Shown here piece by piece: positions 35,597 to 43,897 of a stretch of 64,000 nucleotides of DNA. Position 1 is the first letter of the stretch; every line of letters begins with the position of its first letter. The notes under the pieces are model-generated. The model did no database searches. It was not told where the DNA came from and saw nothing but the letters and a program-made list of their open reading frames with translations. The DNA is taken from contig NZ_CAKRAH010000007.1 in assembly GCF_934294775.1 (NCBI RefSeq), forward strand, positions 30,958-94,957, read 5' to 3'. The stretch comes from an uncultured Dorea sp. (lineage in GTDB: Bacteria; Bacillota; Clostridia; Lachnospirales; Lachnospiraceae). Both the position numbers and the translations under genes were made by a program.

Positions 35597-36424
35597 ATGT
35601 TAGATATTATTAAAGTTATTATTTTAGGAATTGTTGAAGGAATCACAGAGTGGCTTCCAGTCAGCAGTACAGGACATCTGATCCTGATTGGCAATGTATT
35701 AAAGCCGGGTATGAGTGATGCATTTATGGAAATGTTTGATGTCGTAATCCAGTTAGGTGCAATTATGGCAGTTGTAGTATTATATTTCCACAAATTGAAT
35801 CCATTTTCACCAACGAAGACAGAAAAGCAGAAAATGTTGACATGGCAGATGTGGTTCAAAGTAGTGATTGCATCAGTTCCGGCAGCTATTGTTGGATTAC
35901 TGTTCAATGACATTCTGAATGAAATTTTTTATAAACCACTTCCGGTTGCAATTATGCTGATTGTATATGGTATTCTGTTTATCATTATTGAGAAAAATAA
36001 TGCAGGAAAGACACCTTCTGTAACAAGAATCTCCCAGCTGAATCTTCAGATGCTTCTGTGGATCGGATTCTTCCAGATGCTGGCATTGATTCCGGGTACA
36101 TCCAGATCAGGAGCGACTATTATCGGAGCCCTTATCATTGGTGTATCAAGAGAAGTGGCAGCAGAGTTTACTTTCTTCCTGGCTATTCCTGTTATGTTCG
36201 GAGCCAGTCTTCTGAAGCTGATTAAGTTCGGATTCCACTTTACTGGTGCGGAATTTGGTCTTCTGATGCTTGGATGTATTGTATCTTTTGGATTATCAAT
36301 TGTTGCGATTAAGTTCCTGATGGGATATATCAAACAGCATGACTTCAAGGTATTCGGATATTATAGAATTGTTCTTGGTGGAATTATTGTAATCTGGACA
36401 ATTATCCAGACGGCAATGGCATAA
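35597..36424 (+). CDS. uppP: undecaprenyl-diphosphatase (BacA/UppP)
   Basis: UppP dephosphorylates undecaprenyl pyrophosphate to recycle the cell-wall lipid carrier and gives bacitracin tolerance. The 275-residue membrane protein has both active-site motifs: GIVEGITEWLPVSSTGHL (residues 10-27) and PGTSRSGAT (about 168-176), with seven to eight membrane segments. AAAGGAAAG precedes the ATG and a terminator follows. Confidence 0.97.
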   Translation: MLDIIKVIILGIVEGITEWLPVSSTGHLILIGNVLKPGMSDAFMEMFDVVIQLGAIMAVVVLYFHKLNPFSPTKTEKQKMLTWQMWFKVVIASVPAAIVGLLFNDILNEIFYKPLPVAIMLIVYGILFIIIEKNNAGKTPSVTRISQLNLQMLLWIGFFQMLALIPGTSRSGATIIGALIIGVSREVAAEFTFFLAIPVMFGASLLKLIKFGFHFTGAEFGLLMLGCIVSFGLSIVAIKFLMGYIKQHDFKVFGYYRIVLGGIIVIWTIIQTAMA

Positions 36425-36452
36425 AATTATAAATATAAGATAGAAAAATAAA

Positions 36453-36493
36453 GTCAGACAGGTTTTGGAAAAGAAAAACCGTCTGGCTTTACT
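36453..36493 (+). terminator. terminator of uppP
   Basis: CAGAC-a-GGTTTT pairs with AAAACC-GTCTG, followed by TTTACTTTAT. A degenerate repeat fragment (TATGCCAAGGTGCGC, 36495-36514) starts right after it. Confidence 0.75.
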
Positions 36494-36494
36494 T

Positions 36495-36514
36495 TATGCC
36501 AAGGTGCGCTGCAT
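36495..36514 (+). repeat. dispersed terminator-associated repeat, degenerate fragment h
   Basis: TATGCCAAGGTGCGCTGC resembles the left end of the repeat family (TATACCAAAGTATGCAAG) with several changes. The position directly behind a terminator is the same as in other copies. Confidence 0.35.
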
Positions 36515-36725
36515 CCCAAAAGATAGATATTCATACCTGAATCTCTTTTTTGCACAGTGAAACAGTAACATAAAGGGGAAAGGAGTACAGGTTGGGGGTT
36601 GTTTTTTGGATAAAACATGATAATATATTAAGTATATATGTATTTTTATACACTATATAAGTATCCGGGGAGAACATGGCTCCGGGTACCGAGCATATTA
36701 TGTCAGAAGGATGGAGGAAAATATT

Positions 36726-37511
36726 ATGAAGATGAAAAAACTCATCAGCGTAATGATGATCGGAGCATGTGTAGTATCTATGGCTGCATGCGGATCTAAA
36801 AAAGAAGACAAAAAAATTGAAAGTGCAGATGATCTGAAAGATGCAAAGATCGGTGTACAGACAGGTACAACAGGTGATATCTACTGTTCAGATGATTTCG
36901 GTGATGATCATGTAGAGCGTTTTAATAAAGGAGCAGATGCTGTTCAGGCACTGGTAAAAGGTAAGATCGATGCAGTTGTTATCGACAATGAACCTGCAAA
37001 AGCATTTGTAGATGCTAATAAAGGTCTTAAAATCCTTGAAACACCATACGTAGAAGAAGACTATGCTATGTGCTTTAAAAAGGGAAATACGGAATTAGAA
37101 GATAAGTTCAATGAAGCAATCAAAGAACTGAAATCTGATGGAACATTTGATAAGATCATCGGATACTATATCGATGGAACAGAAGATAAAGGATATGAGT
37201 CACCAGCAGATGTTGACCGTTCTAATGGTAAGCTTGTAATGGCTACAAACGCAGCATTCGAGCCATATGAATATTATGAAGATAACAAGATCGTAGGTAT
37301 CGATGCAGACTTTGCACAGGCAATTGCAGATAAGCTTGGTATGGAACTGACAATCAATGATATGGAGTTTGATTCAATCATCGCTGCTGTAGATAGTGGA
37401 AAAGCTGATTTTGGTGCAGCTGGTATGACTGTAACAGATGAAAGAAAACAGCAGGTAGATTTTTCTGATTCATATTACACAGGAAAACAGATGATTATCG
37501 TAAACGAATAA
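36726..37511 (+). CDS. amino-acid ABC transporter substrate-binding lipoprotein, circularly permuted
   Basis: The 261-residue lipoprotein has its lipobox at SMAAC (Cys22). The two halves of the SBP_bac_3 fold are in swapped order. Residues about 35-165 match the usual second half (LKDAKIGVQTGTTGD, AVVIDNEPAKAFV, ELKSDGTFDKIIGYY). Residues about 169-261 match the usual first half (VMATNAAFEPYEYY, GIDADFAQAIADKLGM, AAGMTVTDERKQQVDFS). It binds a polar amino acid at the cell surface for the permease and ATPase that follow. ATG 36726 has GGAGG 8 nt upstream; a closer-to-window ATG at 36711 would cover that site. Confidence 0.9.
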   Translation: MKMKKLISVMMIGACVVSMAACGSKKEDKKIESADDLKDAKIGVQTGTTGDIYCSDDFGDDHVERFNKGADAVQALVKGKIDAVVIDNEPAKAFVDANKGLKILETPYVEEDYAMCFKKGNTELEDKFNEAIKELKSDGTFDKIIGYYIDGTEDKGYESPADVDRSNGKLVMATNAAFEPYEYYEDNKIVGIDADFAQAIADKLGMELTINDMEFDSIIAAVDSGKADFGAAGMTVTDERKQQVDFSDSYYTGKQMIIVNE

Positions 37512-37532
37512 TCTGAAAAGTGGGAAGAAAAG

Positions 37533-38222
37533 ATGCAGGAATTAAAAGATACGTTTATTCTGAATTTCATAGATGACAACCGGTGGAGATATATTGCCGA
37601 TGGATTGAAGGTTACATTGATTGTAACTGTATTTGCAGTATTGATTGGTGTGTTACTTGGTTTTTTGATTGCAATTGTGCGTACGACACATGATAAGACC
37701 GGAAAACTTAAGATACTGAACGCAATATGCAAAGTGTACCTGACGGTAATCCGTGGAACACCGGTTGTTGTACAGCTGATGATCATTTACTTTATCATAT
37801 TTGGAAGTGTAGATATCAGCAAAGTACTGGTAGCGATCGTCGCATTTGGTATCAACTCAGGAGCGTACGTGGCGGAGATTTTCCGTTCGGGTATTATGTC
37901 GATTGATAATGGCCAGTTTGAAGCAGGACGGAGCCTTGGATTTAATTATGCGCAGACAATGATGTATATTATTATGCCACAGGCATTTAAGAACGTTCTG
38001 CCGACATTATGTAACGAGTTTATCTCTCTTTTGAAGGAGACATCTGTATCCGGTTATATTGCACTGCAGGACCTGACAAAAGGTGGAGATATCATTCGAA
38101 GCCGTACATACGATGCATTTATGCCGTTGATTGCTGTTGCGCTGATCTACCTGGCAATGGTAATGATATTTACAAAACTTGTAAGTCTGCTGGAGAGGAG
38201 GTTGAGAAACAGTGACCACTAA
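37533..38222 (+). CDS. amino-acid ABC transporter permease
   Basis: The 229-residue inner-membrane protein of the HisMQ family has about five membrane segments and the ATPase-coupling EAA-like motif ([23 protein letters not shown]). The N-terminal [21 protein letters not shown] is typical of glutamine/histidine permeases. A single permease gene implies a homodimer. Its end overlaps the ATPase gene by 11 nt. Confidence 0.93.
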   Translation: MQELKDTFILNFIDDNRWRYIADGLKVTLIVTVFAVLIGVLLGFLIAIVRTTHDKTGKLKILNAICKVYLTVIRGTPVVVQLMIIYFIIFGSVDISKVLVAIVAFGINSGAYVAEIFRSGIMSIDNGQFEAGRSLGFNYAQTMMYIIMPQAFKNVLPTLCNEFISLLKETSVSGYIALQDLTKGGDIIRSRTYDAFMPLIAVALIYLAMVMIFTKLVSLLERRLRNSDH

Positions 38223-38958
38223 TAATGGGGATGTACTGATCAAAGTAGAAGGTCTGCATAAGATTTATGGGGATTTTCATGCGTTAAATGGAATTGATGA
38301 AGAGATCCGTAAAGGAGAAGTGGTTGTTATCGTAGGACCATCTGGTTCCGGTAAATCAACTTTCCTGCGGTCATTGAACCTTCTGGAAGTTCCGGATAAA
38401 GGACATATATATTTTGAGGGTGTAGATATTACAGACAAGTCTGTAGATATTAATAAGCATCGTCAGAAGATGGGAATGGTATTCCAGCATTTTAACCTGT
38501 TCCCACATAAGACTATTAAGGAAAATATCACACTTGCGCCGGTTAAGCTTCTTGGAAAGAGCAAAGAAGAGGCAGATAAAAGGGCAATGGAACTGTTGGA
38601 GAGGGTAGGACTTGCCGAGAAGGCAGATTCTTATCCATCCCAGTTATCCGGTGGACAGAAGCAGAGAATCGCAATTGTACGTTCTCTGGCAATGGATCCG
38701 GACGTGATCCTGTTCGATGAACCAACATCAGCACTCGACCCGGAGATGGTTGGAGAAGTTCTGGAACTGATGAAACAGCTTGCCAGAGAAGGAATGACGA
38801 TGGTAGTTGTAACACATGAGATGGGATTTGCAAAAGAGGTTGGCTCAAGAGTCATCTTTGTAGATGCCGGACAGATTAAAGAACAAGCAAAACCGGATGA
38901 ATTCTTTGATCATCCGAAAGATCCACGGTTGAAGGAATTTTTGTCTAAGATATTGTAA
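38212..38958 (+). CDS. amino-acid ABC transporter ATP-binding protein
   Basis: The 248-residue ATPase has Walker [12 protein letters not shown] (residues 43-53), the Q-loop [11 protein letters not shown], signature LSGGQKQR, Walker [16 protein letters not shown] and the H-loop VVTHE, all of the GlnQ/HisP type. The start is GTG with AGGAGG 10 nt upstream. It is the last gene of the importer operon and is followed by the long hairpin element at 38966. Confidence 0.95.
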   Translation: MTTNNGDVLIKVEGLHKIYGDFHALNGIDEEIRKGEVVVIVGPSGSGKSTFLRSLNLLEVPDKGHIYFEGVDITDKSVDINKHRQKMGMVFQHFNLFPHKTIKENITLAPVKLLGKSKEEADKRAMELLERVGLAEKADSYPSQLSGGQKQRIAIVRSLAMDPDVILFDEPTSALDPEMVGEVLELMKQLAREGMTMVVVTHEMGFAKEVGSRVIFVDAGQIKEQAKPDEFFDHPKDPRLKEFLSKIL

Positions 38959-38965
38959 GACGGAC

Positions 38966-39046
38966 GAACCCGTGCAAAATATAATACAAACGGTGCCGCT
39001 CCCTGCGGTCAGTGTCACCTTATTGTATTATATTTTGCACGGGTTC
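38966..39046 (+). other. long 3'-UTR hairpin with conserved loop, copy 1
   Basis: A 24-bp perfect stem (38966-38989 with 39023-39046) encloses a 33-nt loop (38990-39022). The loop itself can fold: GGTG/CACC outside, CCGC/GCGG inside around TCCCT, with a one-sided 7-nt bulge. It starts 7 nt after the ATPase stop. In the sense of the ATPase gene the loop is identical, except one base, to the loop of copy 2 in the sense of the LacI gene, while the stems share no sequence. No T-run follows directly, so termination is not obvious. Confidence 0.8.
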
Positions 39047-39115
39047 TGTGTCTTATAAAAAGGAAAATTTCTCAGATAGATTGTTGTAATATACAATAGA
39101 GCATATCAAAAAACA

Positions 39116-39192
39116 GCCCCATCCGAATATATATGAATAAGGTGACATTGACCGCAGGGAGCGGCACCGTTTCATATATATTCGGATGGGGC
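39116..39192 (-). other. long 3'-UTR hairpin with conserved loop, copy 2
   Basis: A 22-bp perfect stem (39116-39137 with 39171-39192) encloses a 33-nt loop (39138-39170) that differs from the copy 1 loop at one position when both are read in the direction of their upstream genes. It begins 9 nt after the LacI stop, and on the minus strand the stem is followed by TGTTTTTT, so this copy can act as a terminator. The two elements face each other between convergent genes. Confidence 0.8.
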
Positions 39193-39201
39193 GTCCTTTT
39201 G

Positions 39202-40224
39202 TTAGCATATATTACAACAACTATCCCTCTCTATCAGTCTGTGCGGCACGATGATTTTTGTCGCCAGCAGGTTTGGATTCTCGATGTGGTTGATGATCTG
39301 GGAAGCGGCTTCGCTTCCGAGTTGTCCAGAGTTGATGTCGATCGATGTCAGCTGTGGTGAGGTCAGTCTTGCAAAGAGAGAGTTGTTGAAGGATATGATG
39401 GACAGGTCTTCCGGGATGGACAGGTGATTTTCCAGGCAGACTCTTTCCAGAGAGACTGCAAGGATATCATCACTGACAAGAATCGCTGTCGGGCGGTCTT
39501 CCTGCATGAGAAGTCCGTGGATGGCGTTTTCATTATTCGCTGAGACATTCTTCACTTCTACACAATATTCCGGCCGCACAGGAATCTGATGGCTTGTAAG
39601 AGCCAGCTGGTATCCTGCTTTTCTGTCAGCTGAGAACATCAGGGCGCTGTCAGAACCAAGATAAGCAATCTTGCGGTGTCCGAGCTGATACAGATATTCC
39701 GTTGCTTCCCGGCCGGCCAGAAGATTGTCGTTATCAATATAGATCGTCTGATTCGTATAACTGGTTGCTTTTCCAATCAGGATATATAAAAGTCCCTCAT
39801 TAAAAAGAAAATCAATCACAGGATCGTCTTTTCTGGAATATAACACAATAAAGCCGTCAACTTTTCCGCTTCTGGACATGGAGCGTACAGCATCCAGAAT
39901 CTCTTCTTCGTCCTGTCCGGTTACAATCGTTGTCATATATTGTCTGCCATTACAATAATGGCTGATGCCCTGGATGGCCTCTAGATAAAAAGAGTTTTCG
40001 TAGACCTCTTTTGCAGAAGCCGGAAGGATGATACCGATTGTACGCGAGTTCTGGGAAGCCAGATTACTTGCCTGGAAATTCGGTTCATAGCCAAGTTCCA
40101 GCATCGCTTTTCTTACACGTTCTTTTGTCTCTTCGCTGATCGAAGCGTTATTCTTACAGGTTCTGGATACGGTGGAAGGAGATACACCTGCCAGCGCAGC
40201 CACATCCTTGATCGTTACTGCCAT
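39202..40224 (-). CDS. LacI-family transcriptional regulator
   Basis: The 340-residue repressor has the N-terminal LacI helix-turn-helix (IKDVAALAGVSPSTVSRTCKNN, residues 4-25) and a periplasmic-binding-protein-like effector domain. Divergent from the PTS gene, whose promoter carries a matching palindrome at 40645-40660, so it is the likely maltose/glucose-responsive repressor of the PTS-EEP-malQ unit. GGAGG precedes ATG 40224. The conserved-loop hairpin follows the stop. Confidence 0.93.
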   Translation of the reverse strand: MAVTIKDVAALAGVSPSTVSRTCKNNASISEETKERVRKAMLELGYEPNFQASNLASQNSRTIGIILPASAKEVYENSFYLEAIQGISHYCNGRQYMTTIVTGQDEEEILDAVRSMSRSGKVDGFIVLYSRKDDPVIDFLFNEGLLYILIGKATSYTNQTIYIDNDNLLAGREATEYLYQLGHRKIAYLGSDSALMFSADRKAGYQLALTSHQIPVRPEYCVEVKNVSANNENAIHGLLMQEDRPTAILVSDDILAVSLERVCLENHLSIPEDLSIISFNNSLFARLTSPQLTSIDINSGQLGSEAASQIINHIENPNLLATKIIVPHRLIERDSCCNIC

Positions 40225-40613
40225 ATCAATAGCCTCCGTTATTATAAGATGTACCAGGTAGAGAATATTTCTGTCAGTACATCCGGTATTTTTATATGAT
40301 GGTATTTATTTTACTGCAAAAAAAAGAAAATTGCAATCTGTTTGCATGGTTTGTTGCGCAAACATGTGCATGAATTGTGCTGTGAGAAGAAAGGTATACA
40401 GATATGGAAATTTTGGATTGTAAAGCAACATCCATGGATGCAGTAAAAGTTTGAATGAGTTTTAAGGCACGTTCCAGTCAGTGGAGTTTTTATGTAAAGA
40501 ATGAAAAAAGATGAGATTAGCGTATAGATAGTAGACGTTGTGGGAAAAGTGCATAAAAACATGATGGTAAAATTGTGTAAAAAGTAGAATCGAAAAGTAT
40601 CTGGAAAAATGAA

Positions 40614-40642
40614 TTGCAAATCGTGCAAAAGATGAATATAAT
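40614..40642 (+). promoter_or_regulatory. sigma-A promoter of the maltose/glucose PTS operon
   Basis: TTGCAA (40614-40619), 17 nt, TATAAT (40637-40642). The operator palindrome starts 3 nt after the -10 box, covering the transcription start. Confidence 0.75.
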
Positions 40643-40644
40643 TA

Positions 40645-40660
40645 ATGCAAACGGTTGCAT
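40645..40660. promoter_or_regulatory. LacI/cre-type operator
   Basis: ATGCAAACGGTTGCAT is a 16-bp palindrome (two mismatched central pairs) with a central CG, the form of LacI-family operators. It also satisfies the CcpA cre consensus WTGNAANCGNWNNCA. The position over the transcription start implies repression by the local LacI protein, by CcpA, or by both. Confidence 0.65.
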
Positions 40661-40698
40661 AAATAAATGCAAAACGGAAAACATGAGGAGGTTTCGTT

Positions 40699-42921
40699 AT
40701 GAAAGAGAATGAGAGTAATAAGGTTCCAGATATAATTCTTGCGCCGGTAACAGGAAAAGCAGTAGCTTTAAGTGAAGTTCCAGATCCGGTATTTGCAGAT
40801 AAGGTTCTGGGAGACGGAGCAGCAATTATTCCAGCAGAGGGTAAGATTGTAAGTCCGGTAAATGGAGAGATTTCAACAGTGGCAGAAACCGGTCATGCAT
40901 ATGGATTTACATCAGAGGACGGACTGGAAATATTAGTTCATGTCGGACTGGAGACAGTGTCATTAAACGGGGAGTGTTTTAAAGTATATGTAAAACCAGG
41001 AGATAAGGTAAAAGCCGGAGATCTGGTTGCAGAAGTGGATCTTAAGTATCTGGAAGAGAAAAAAATCAATCCGGTCACGCCGGTACTTCTTTGCTCAGAT
41101 ACTGAAGGAAAAGAACTTCAGTACACAGAAGGTGAAGTAAAAGCCGGAGAGTCAGCAGTGTTAACACTGGTGGCTGAGGAAGAAAGTAGTAAAGAAAACA
41201 ACACAGAAGAAACAACAAAGACAGAGGAAACGAAGACTGCAGCTACAGAAAACGATGCGCAGGCGGGAAAGAAAAAGAAATTCAACTTTAATTTTGATTT
41301 CCTTCAGAAGCTTGGAAAAGTTCTGATGACGGTTATCGCAGTTATGCCGGCAGCAGGTCTGATGATCAGTCTTGGTAAGCTGGTTCAGATGGCAGGCGGA
41401 GACCTATCACTTATAATGACAATCGGAAGCACAATGGAGAACATCGGATGGGCCGTGATCAATAACCTGCACATCTTATTTGCAGTAGCAATCGGTGGTT
41501 CCTGGGCAAAAGAAAGAGCCGGCGGCGCATTTGCGGCAGTTATTACATTTATCCTGATCAACCAGATTACCGGTTCGATCTTCGGGGTAACTTCAGAGAT
41601 GTTAAATGATGCATCTGCAGTTACACATACATTATTTGGACAAGAGATTCTTGTAAATGGATATTTCACATCGGTTCTTGGAGTGCCGGCACTGAATATG
41701 GGTGTATTCGTCGGTATCATCTCAGGTTTTGCCGGTGGAGTCATCTATAATAAATATTATAACTACAGAAAACTTCCGGACGCGCTTGCATTTTTCAATG
41801 GAAAACGTTTCGTACCAATGGTATGTATCGCATGGTCAGTGATCATTTCCCTGATTCTTTCCGTAGTATGGCCGGTTGTACAGTCCGGAATCAATGCATT
41901 CGGTGTATGGATTGCCAATTCATCCTCTACATCACCGATCCTTGCACCATTTATCTACGGTACATTAGAGCGTCTGCTGCTTCCGTTCGGACTGCATCAT
42001 ATGCTGACAATTCCGATGAACTACACTTCATTCGGAGGTACTTATACAATTGCAACCGGAATCAATGCAGGAAAACAGGTATTCGGACAGGATCCGTTAT
42101 GGCTTGCATGGGTAACTGATCTGATCAACTACAAAGATGCAGGAAATATGAGTGCATACCAGCATCTGTTAACAACCGTTACACCGGCACGTTTCAAAGT
42201 CGGACAGATGATCGGGGCAACCGGACTGTTACTTGGTGTTGCTCTTGCAATGTACAGAAGAGTAGACCAGGACAAAAAGGCAAAATACAAATCCATGTTC
42301 TTCTCTACTGTACTGGCTGTATTCTTAACAGGAGTTACAGAGCCGCTGGAATTCATGTTCATGTTCTGTGCACTGCCATTATATATCGTATACGCAGTAC
42401 TTCAGGGATGTGCATTTGCAATGTCAGGAATTATTCACTTAAGAGTACATTCCTTTGGTAACCTTGAATTTATCACAAGAATTCCGATGAGTATCAAAGC
42501 AGGACTTGCAGGAGATGTGATTAACTTCGTAATCTGCTGTGTGGCATTCTTTGTAATCGGATATTTCGTAGCATACTTTATGATCGGTAAGTTCCAGTTT
42601 GCAACACCGGGAAGACTTGGTAACTACATGGATGATAATGCAGAAGAGGCAGAAAGCACGTCCGGATCTTCAGAAGGAAAAGGCGGCAACAGCCAGGCAG
42701 AGAGAATCATAGCCCTCCTTGGCGGGCGTGAGAACATCGTTCTGGTAGATGCCTGCATGACCAGACTTCGTGTAACAGTAAAAGATGTGGAAAAAGTCGC
42801 AGAACTCGAAGCATGGAAAAAAGAAGGTGCGTTAGGACTGCTTAAAAAAGATGAAGGAATCCAGGCAGTATACGGGCCAAAGGCAGACGTATTAAAGTCA
42901 GACATCAATGATATTCTGTAA
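40699..42921 (+). CDS. PTS maltose/glucose transporter, EIIA-EIIC-EIIB fusion
   Basis: The 740-residue transporter imports and phosphorylates a sugar. The N-terminal EIIA(Glc) domain (about 10-150) has His66 and phospho-His81 (LVHVGLET). A charged Glu/Thr/Lys linker (about 155-195) leads to the EIIC membrane domain of the glucose family (about 200-620; LLLPFGLHHMLTIPM, GVTEPLEFMFMFCALPLY). The C-terminal EIIB carries phospho-Cys686 (DACMTRLRVTV). With malQ two genes downstream, maltose is the best guess; glucose is possible. Phosphate comes from HPr and PtsI (61167-62786). Regulated by the LacI/cre-type operator. Confidence 0.9.
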   Translation: MKENESNKVPDIILAPVTGKAVALSEVPDPVFADKVLGDGAAIIPAEGKIVSPVNGEISTVAETGHAYGFTSEDGLEILVHVGLETVSLNGECFKVYVKPGDKVKAGDLVAEVDLKYLEEKKINPVTPVLLCSDTEGKELQYTEGEVKAGESAVLTLVAEEESSKENNTEETTKTEETKTAATENDAQAGKKKKFNFNFDFLQKLGKVLMTVIAVMPAAGLMISLGKLVQMAGGDLSLIMTIGSTMENIGWAVINNLHILFAVAIGGSWAKERAGGAFAAVITFILINQITGSIFGVTSEMLNDASAVTHTLFGQEILVNGYFTSVLGVPALNMGVFVGIISGFAGGVIYNKYYNYRKLPDALAFFNGKRFVPMVCIAWSVIISLILSVVWPVVQSGINAFGVWIANSSSTSPILAPFIYGTLERLLLPFGLHHMLTIPMNYTSFGGTYTIATGINAGKQVFGQDPLWLAWVTDLINYKDAGNMSAYQHLLTTVTPARFKVGQMIGATGLLLGVALAMYRRVDQDKKAKYKSMFFSTVLAVFLTGVTEPLEFMFMFCALPLYIVYAVLQGCAFAMSGIIHLRVHSFGNLEFITRIPMSIKAGLAGDVINFVICCVAFFVIGYFVAYFMIGKFQFATPGRLGNYMDDNAEEAESTSGSSEGKGGNSQAERIIALLGGRENIVLVDACMTRLRVTVKDVEKVAELEAWKKEGALGLLKKDEGIQAVYGPKADVLKSDINDIL

Positions 42922-42987
42922 GAAATAATAGTTACTGTTCATATATTGTGTAAACAATAACGAATAATATTCTTTAGGAGCATGTAA

Positions 42988-43839
42988 ATGAAATTATTAA
43001 CATTAAATACGCATAGTCTGGAAGAACCGGACTATGCAAAAAAGACAGAAAAGTTCATAGAGATGCTGGAAAAAGAACAGCCGGACATCATAGCATTGCA
43101 GGAAGTCAATCAGACAATTCAGGAAAATGAGATTCCGGATATCATGCTGGATGGTTATATCCGCTGCGGAACTTTTAACCGTCCGGTGAGACAGGATAAT
43201 CATGCAAGATACGTAGTAAAAGAGCTGAGAAAAAGAAACGTCTATTACTACTGGACCTGGATCAGTGCCAAGATCGGATATGGAAAATATGACGAAGGAA
43301 TGGCATTACTTTCAAAGAAGCCAATTAAGAGAGCGCAGGAATTCCTGATCAGCAAAGGTGATGACTATGAAAACTGGAAGACAAGAAAGACGCTTGGAAT
43401 CCAGGTGGAAGGATGTAAAGACTGGTTTTTCACTGTACATATGGGATGGTGGAATGACGAAGAAGAGCCATTTACAGATCAGTGGAAATGTATGAGTCAC
43501 ACATTTGACGATTCCATGTATCAGAAAGGCAGCATATGGCTGATGGGTGATTTTAACAGTCAGGCAGATGTAAGAGGCGAAGGATACGATCTGATCCGGA
43601 ATGCCGGATGGAAGGATACTTATCTTTTAGCAGATGAAAAAGACTCTGGAATTACAGTAGCAGAAGAAATTGACGGATGGCGCAAGGAAGATAAAAGAAA
43701 CGGGGCATCCAAAAACGAAAAGAGACTGGATTACATTTTCGTTAATAAGCCGGAATGCGTCAAAAGTTCTAAGGTAATCTGCAATGGGGATCATTATCCG
43801 GTGGTATCAGATCATTATGGAGTTGAGATAACCGTATAG
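42988..43839 (+). CDS. endonuclease/exonuclease/phosphatase-family protein
   Basis: The 283-residue soluble protein has the EEP fold motifs: LLTLNTHS at the start, DIIALQEVNQ with the metal-binding Glu near residue 38, GDFNSQ in the middle, RLDYIFVN, and SDHYGVE at the end. The family includes nucleases, sphingomyelinases and inositol-phosphate phosphatases. No signal peptide is present. The place between a sugar PTS and malQ, in one probable operon, suggests a role with sugar-phosphate metabolism, but this is only inference. Confidence 0.85.
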   Translation: MKLLTLNTHSLEEPDYAKKTEKFIEMLEKEQPDIIALQEVNQTIQENEIPDIMLDGYIRCGTFNRPVRQDNHARYVVKELRKRNVYYYWTWISAKIGYGKYDEGMALLSKKPIKRAQEFLISKGDDYENWKTRKTLGIQVEGCKDWFFTVHMGWWNDEEEPFTDQWKCMSHTFDDSMYQKGSIWLMGDFNSQADVRGEGYDLIRNAGWKDTYLLADEKDSGITVAEEIDGWRKEDKRNGASKNEKRLDYIFVNKPECVKSSKVICNGDHYPVVSDHYGVEITV

Positions 43840-43897
43840 TAAAAGGTCCGCAAAAACTGCGGAACAAGACAGAAGAATAGTAGAAGGGGAACATAGA

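Larger units (their letters stand above)
40225..40698. other. divergent regulatory region between LacI gene and PTS gene
   Basis: 474 bp without a supported gene. It holds the PTS promoter and operator (separate entries). A second TTGCGCAA-type palindrome near 40354-40361, within TTTGTTGCGCAAAC, may be an additional operator for the LacI-family regulator. A TATAAT-like box lies about 15 nt before the LacI start on the minus strand, too close for a normal leader, so its promoter is unclear. Confidence 0.5.
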
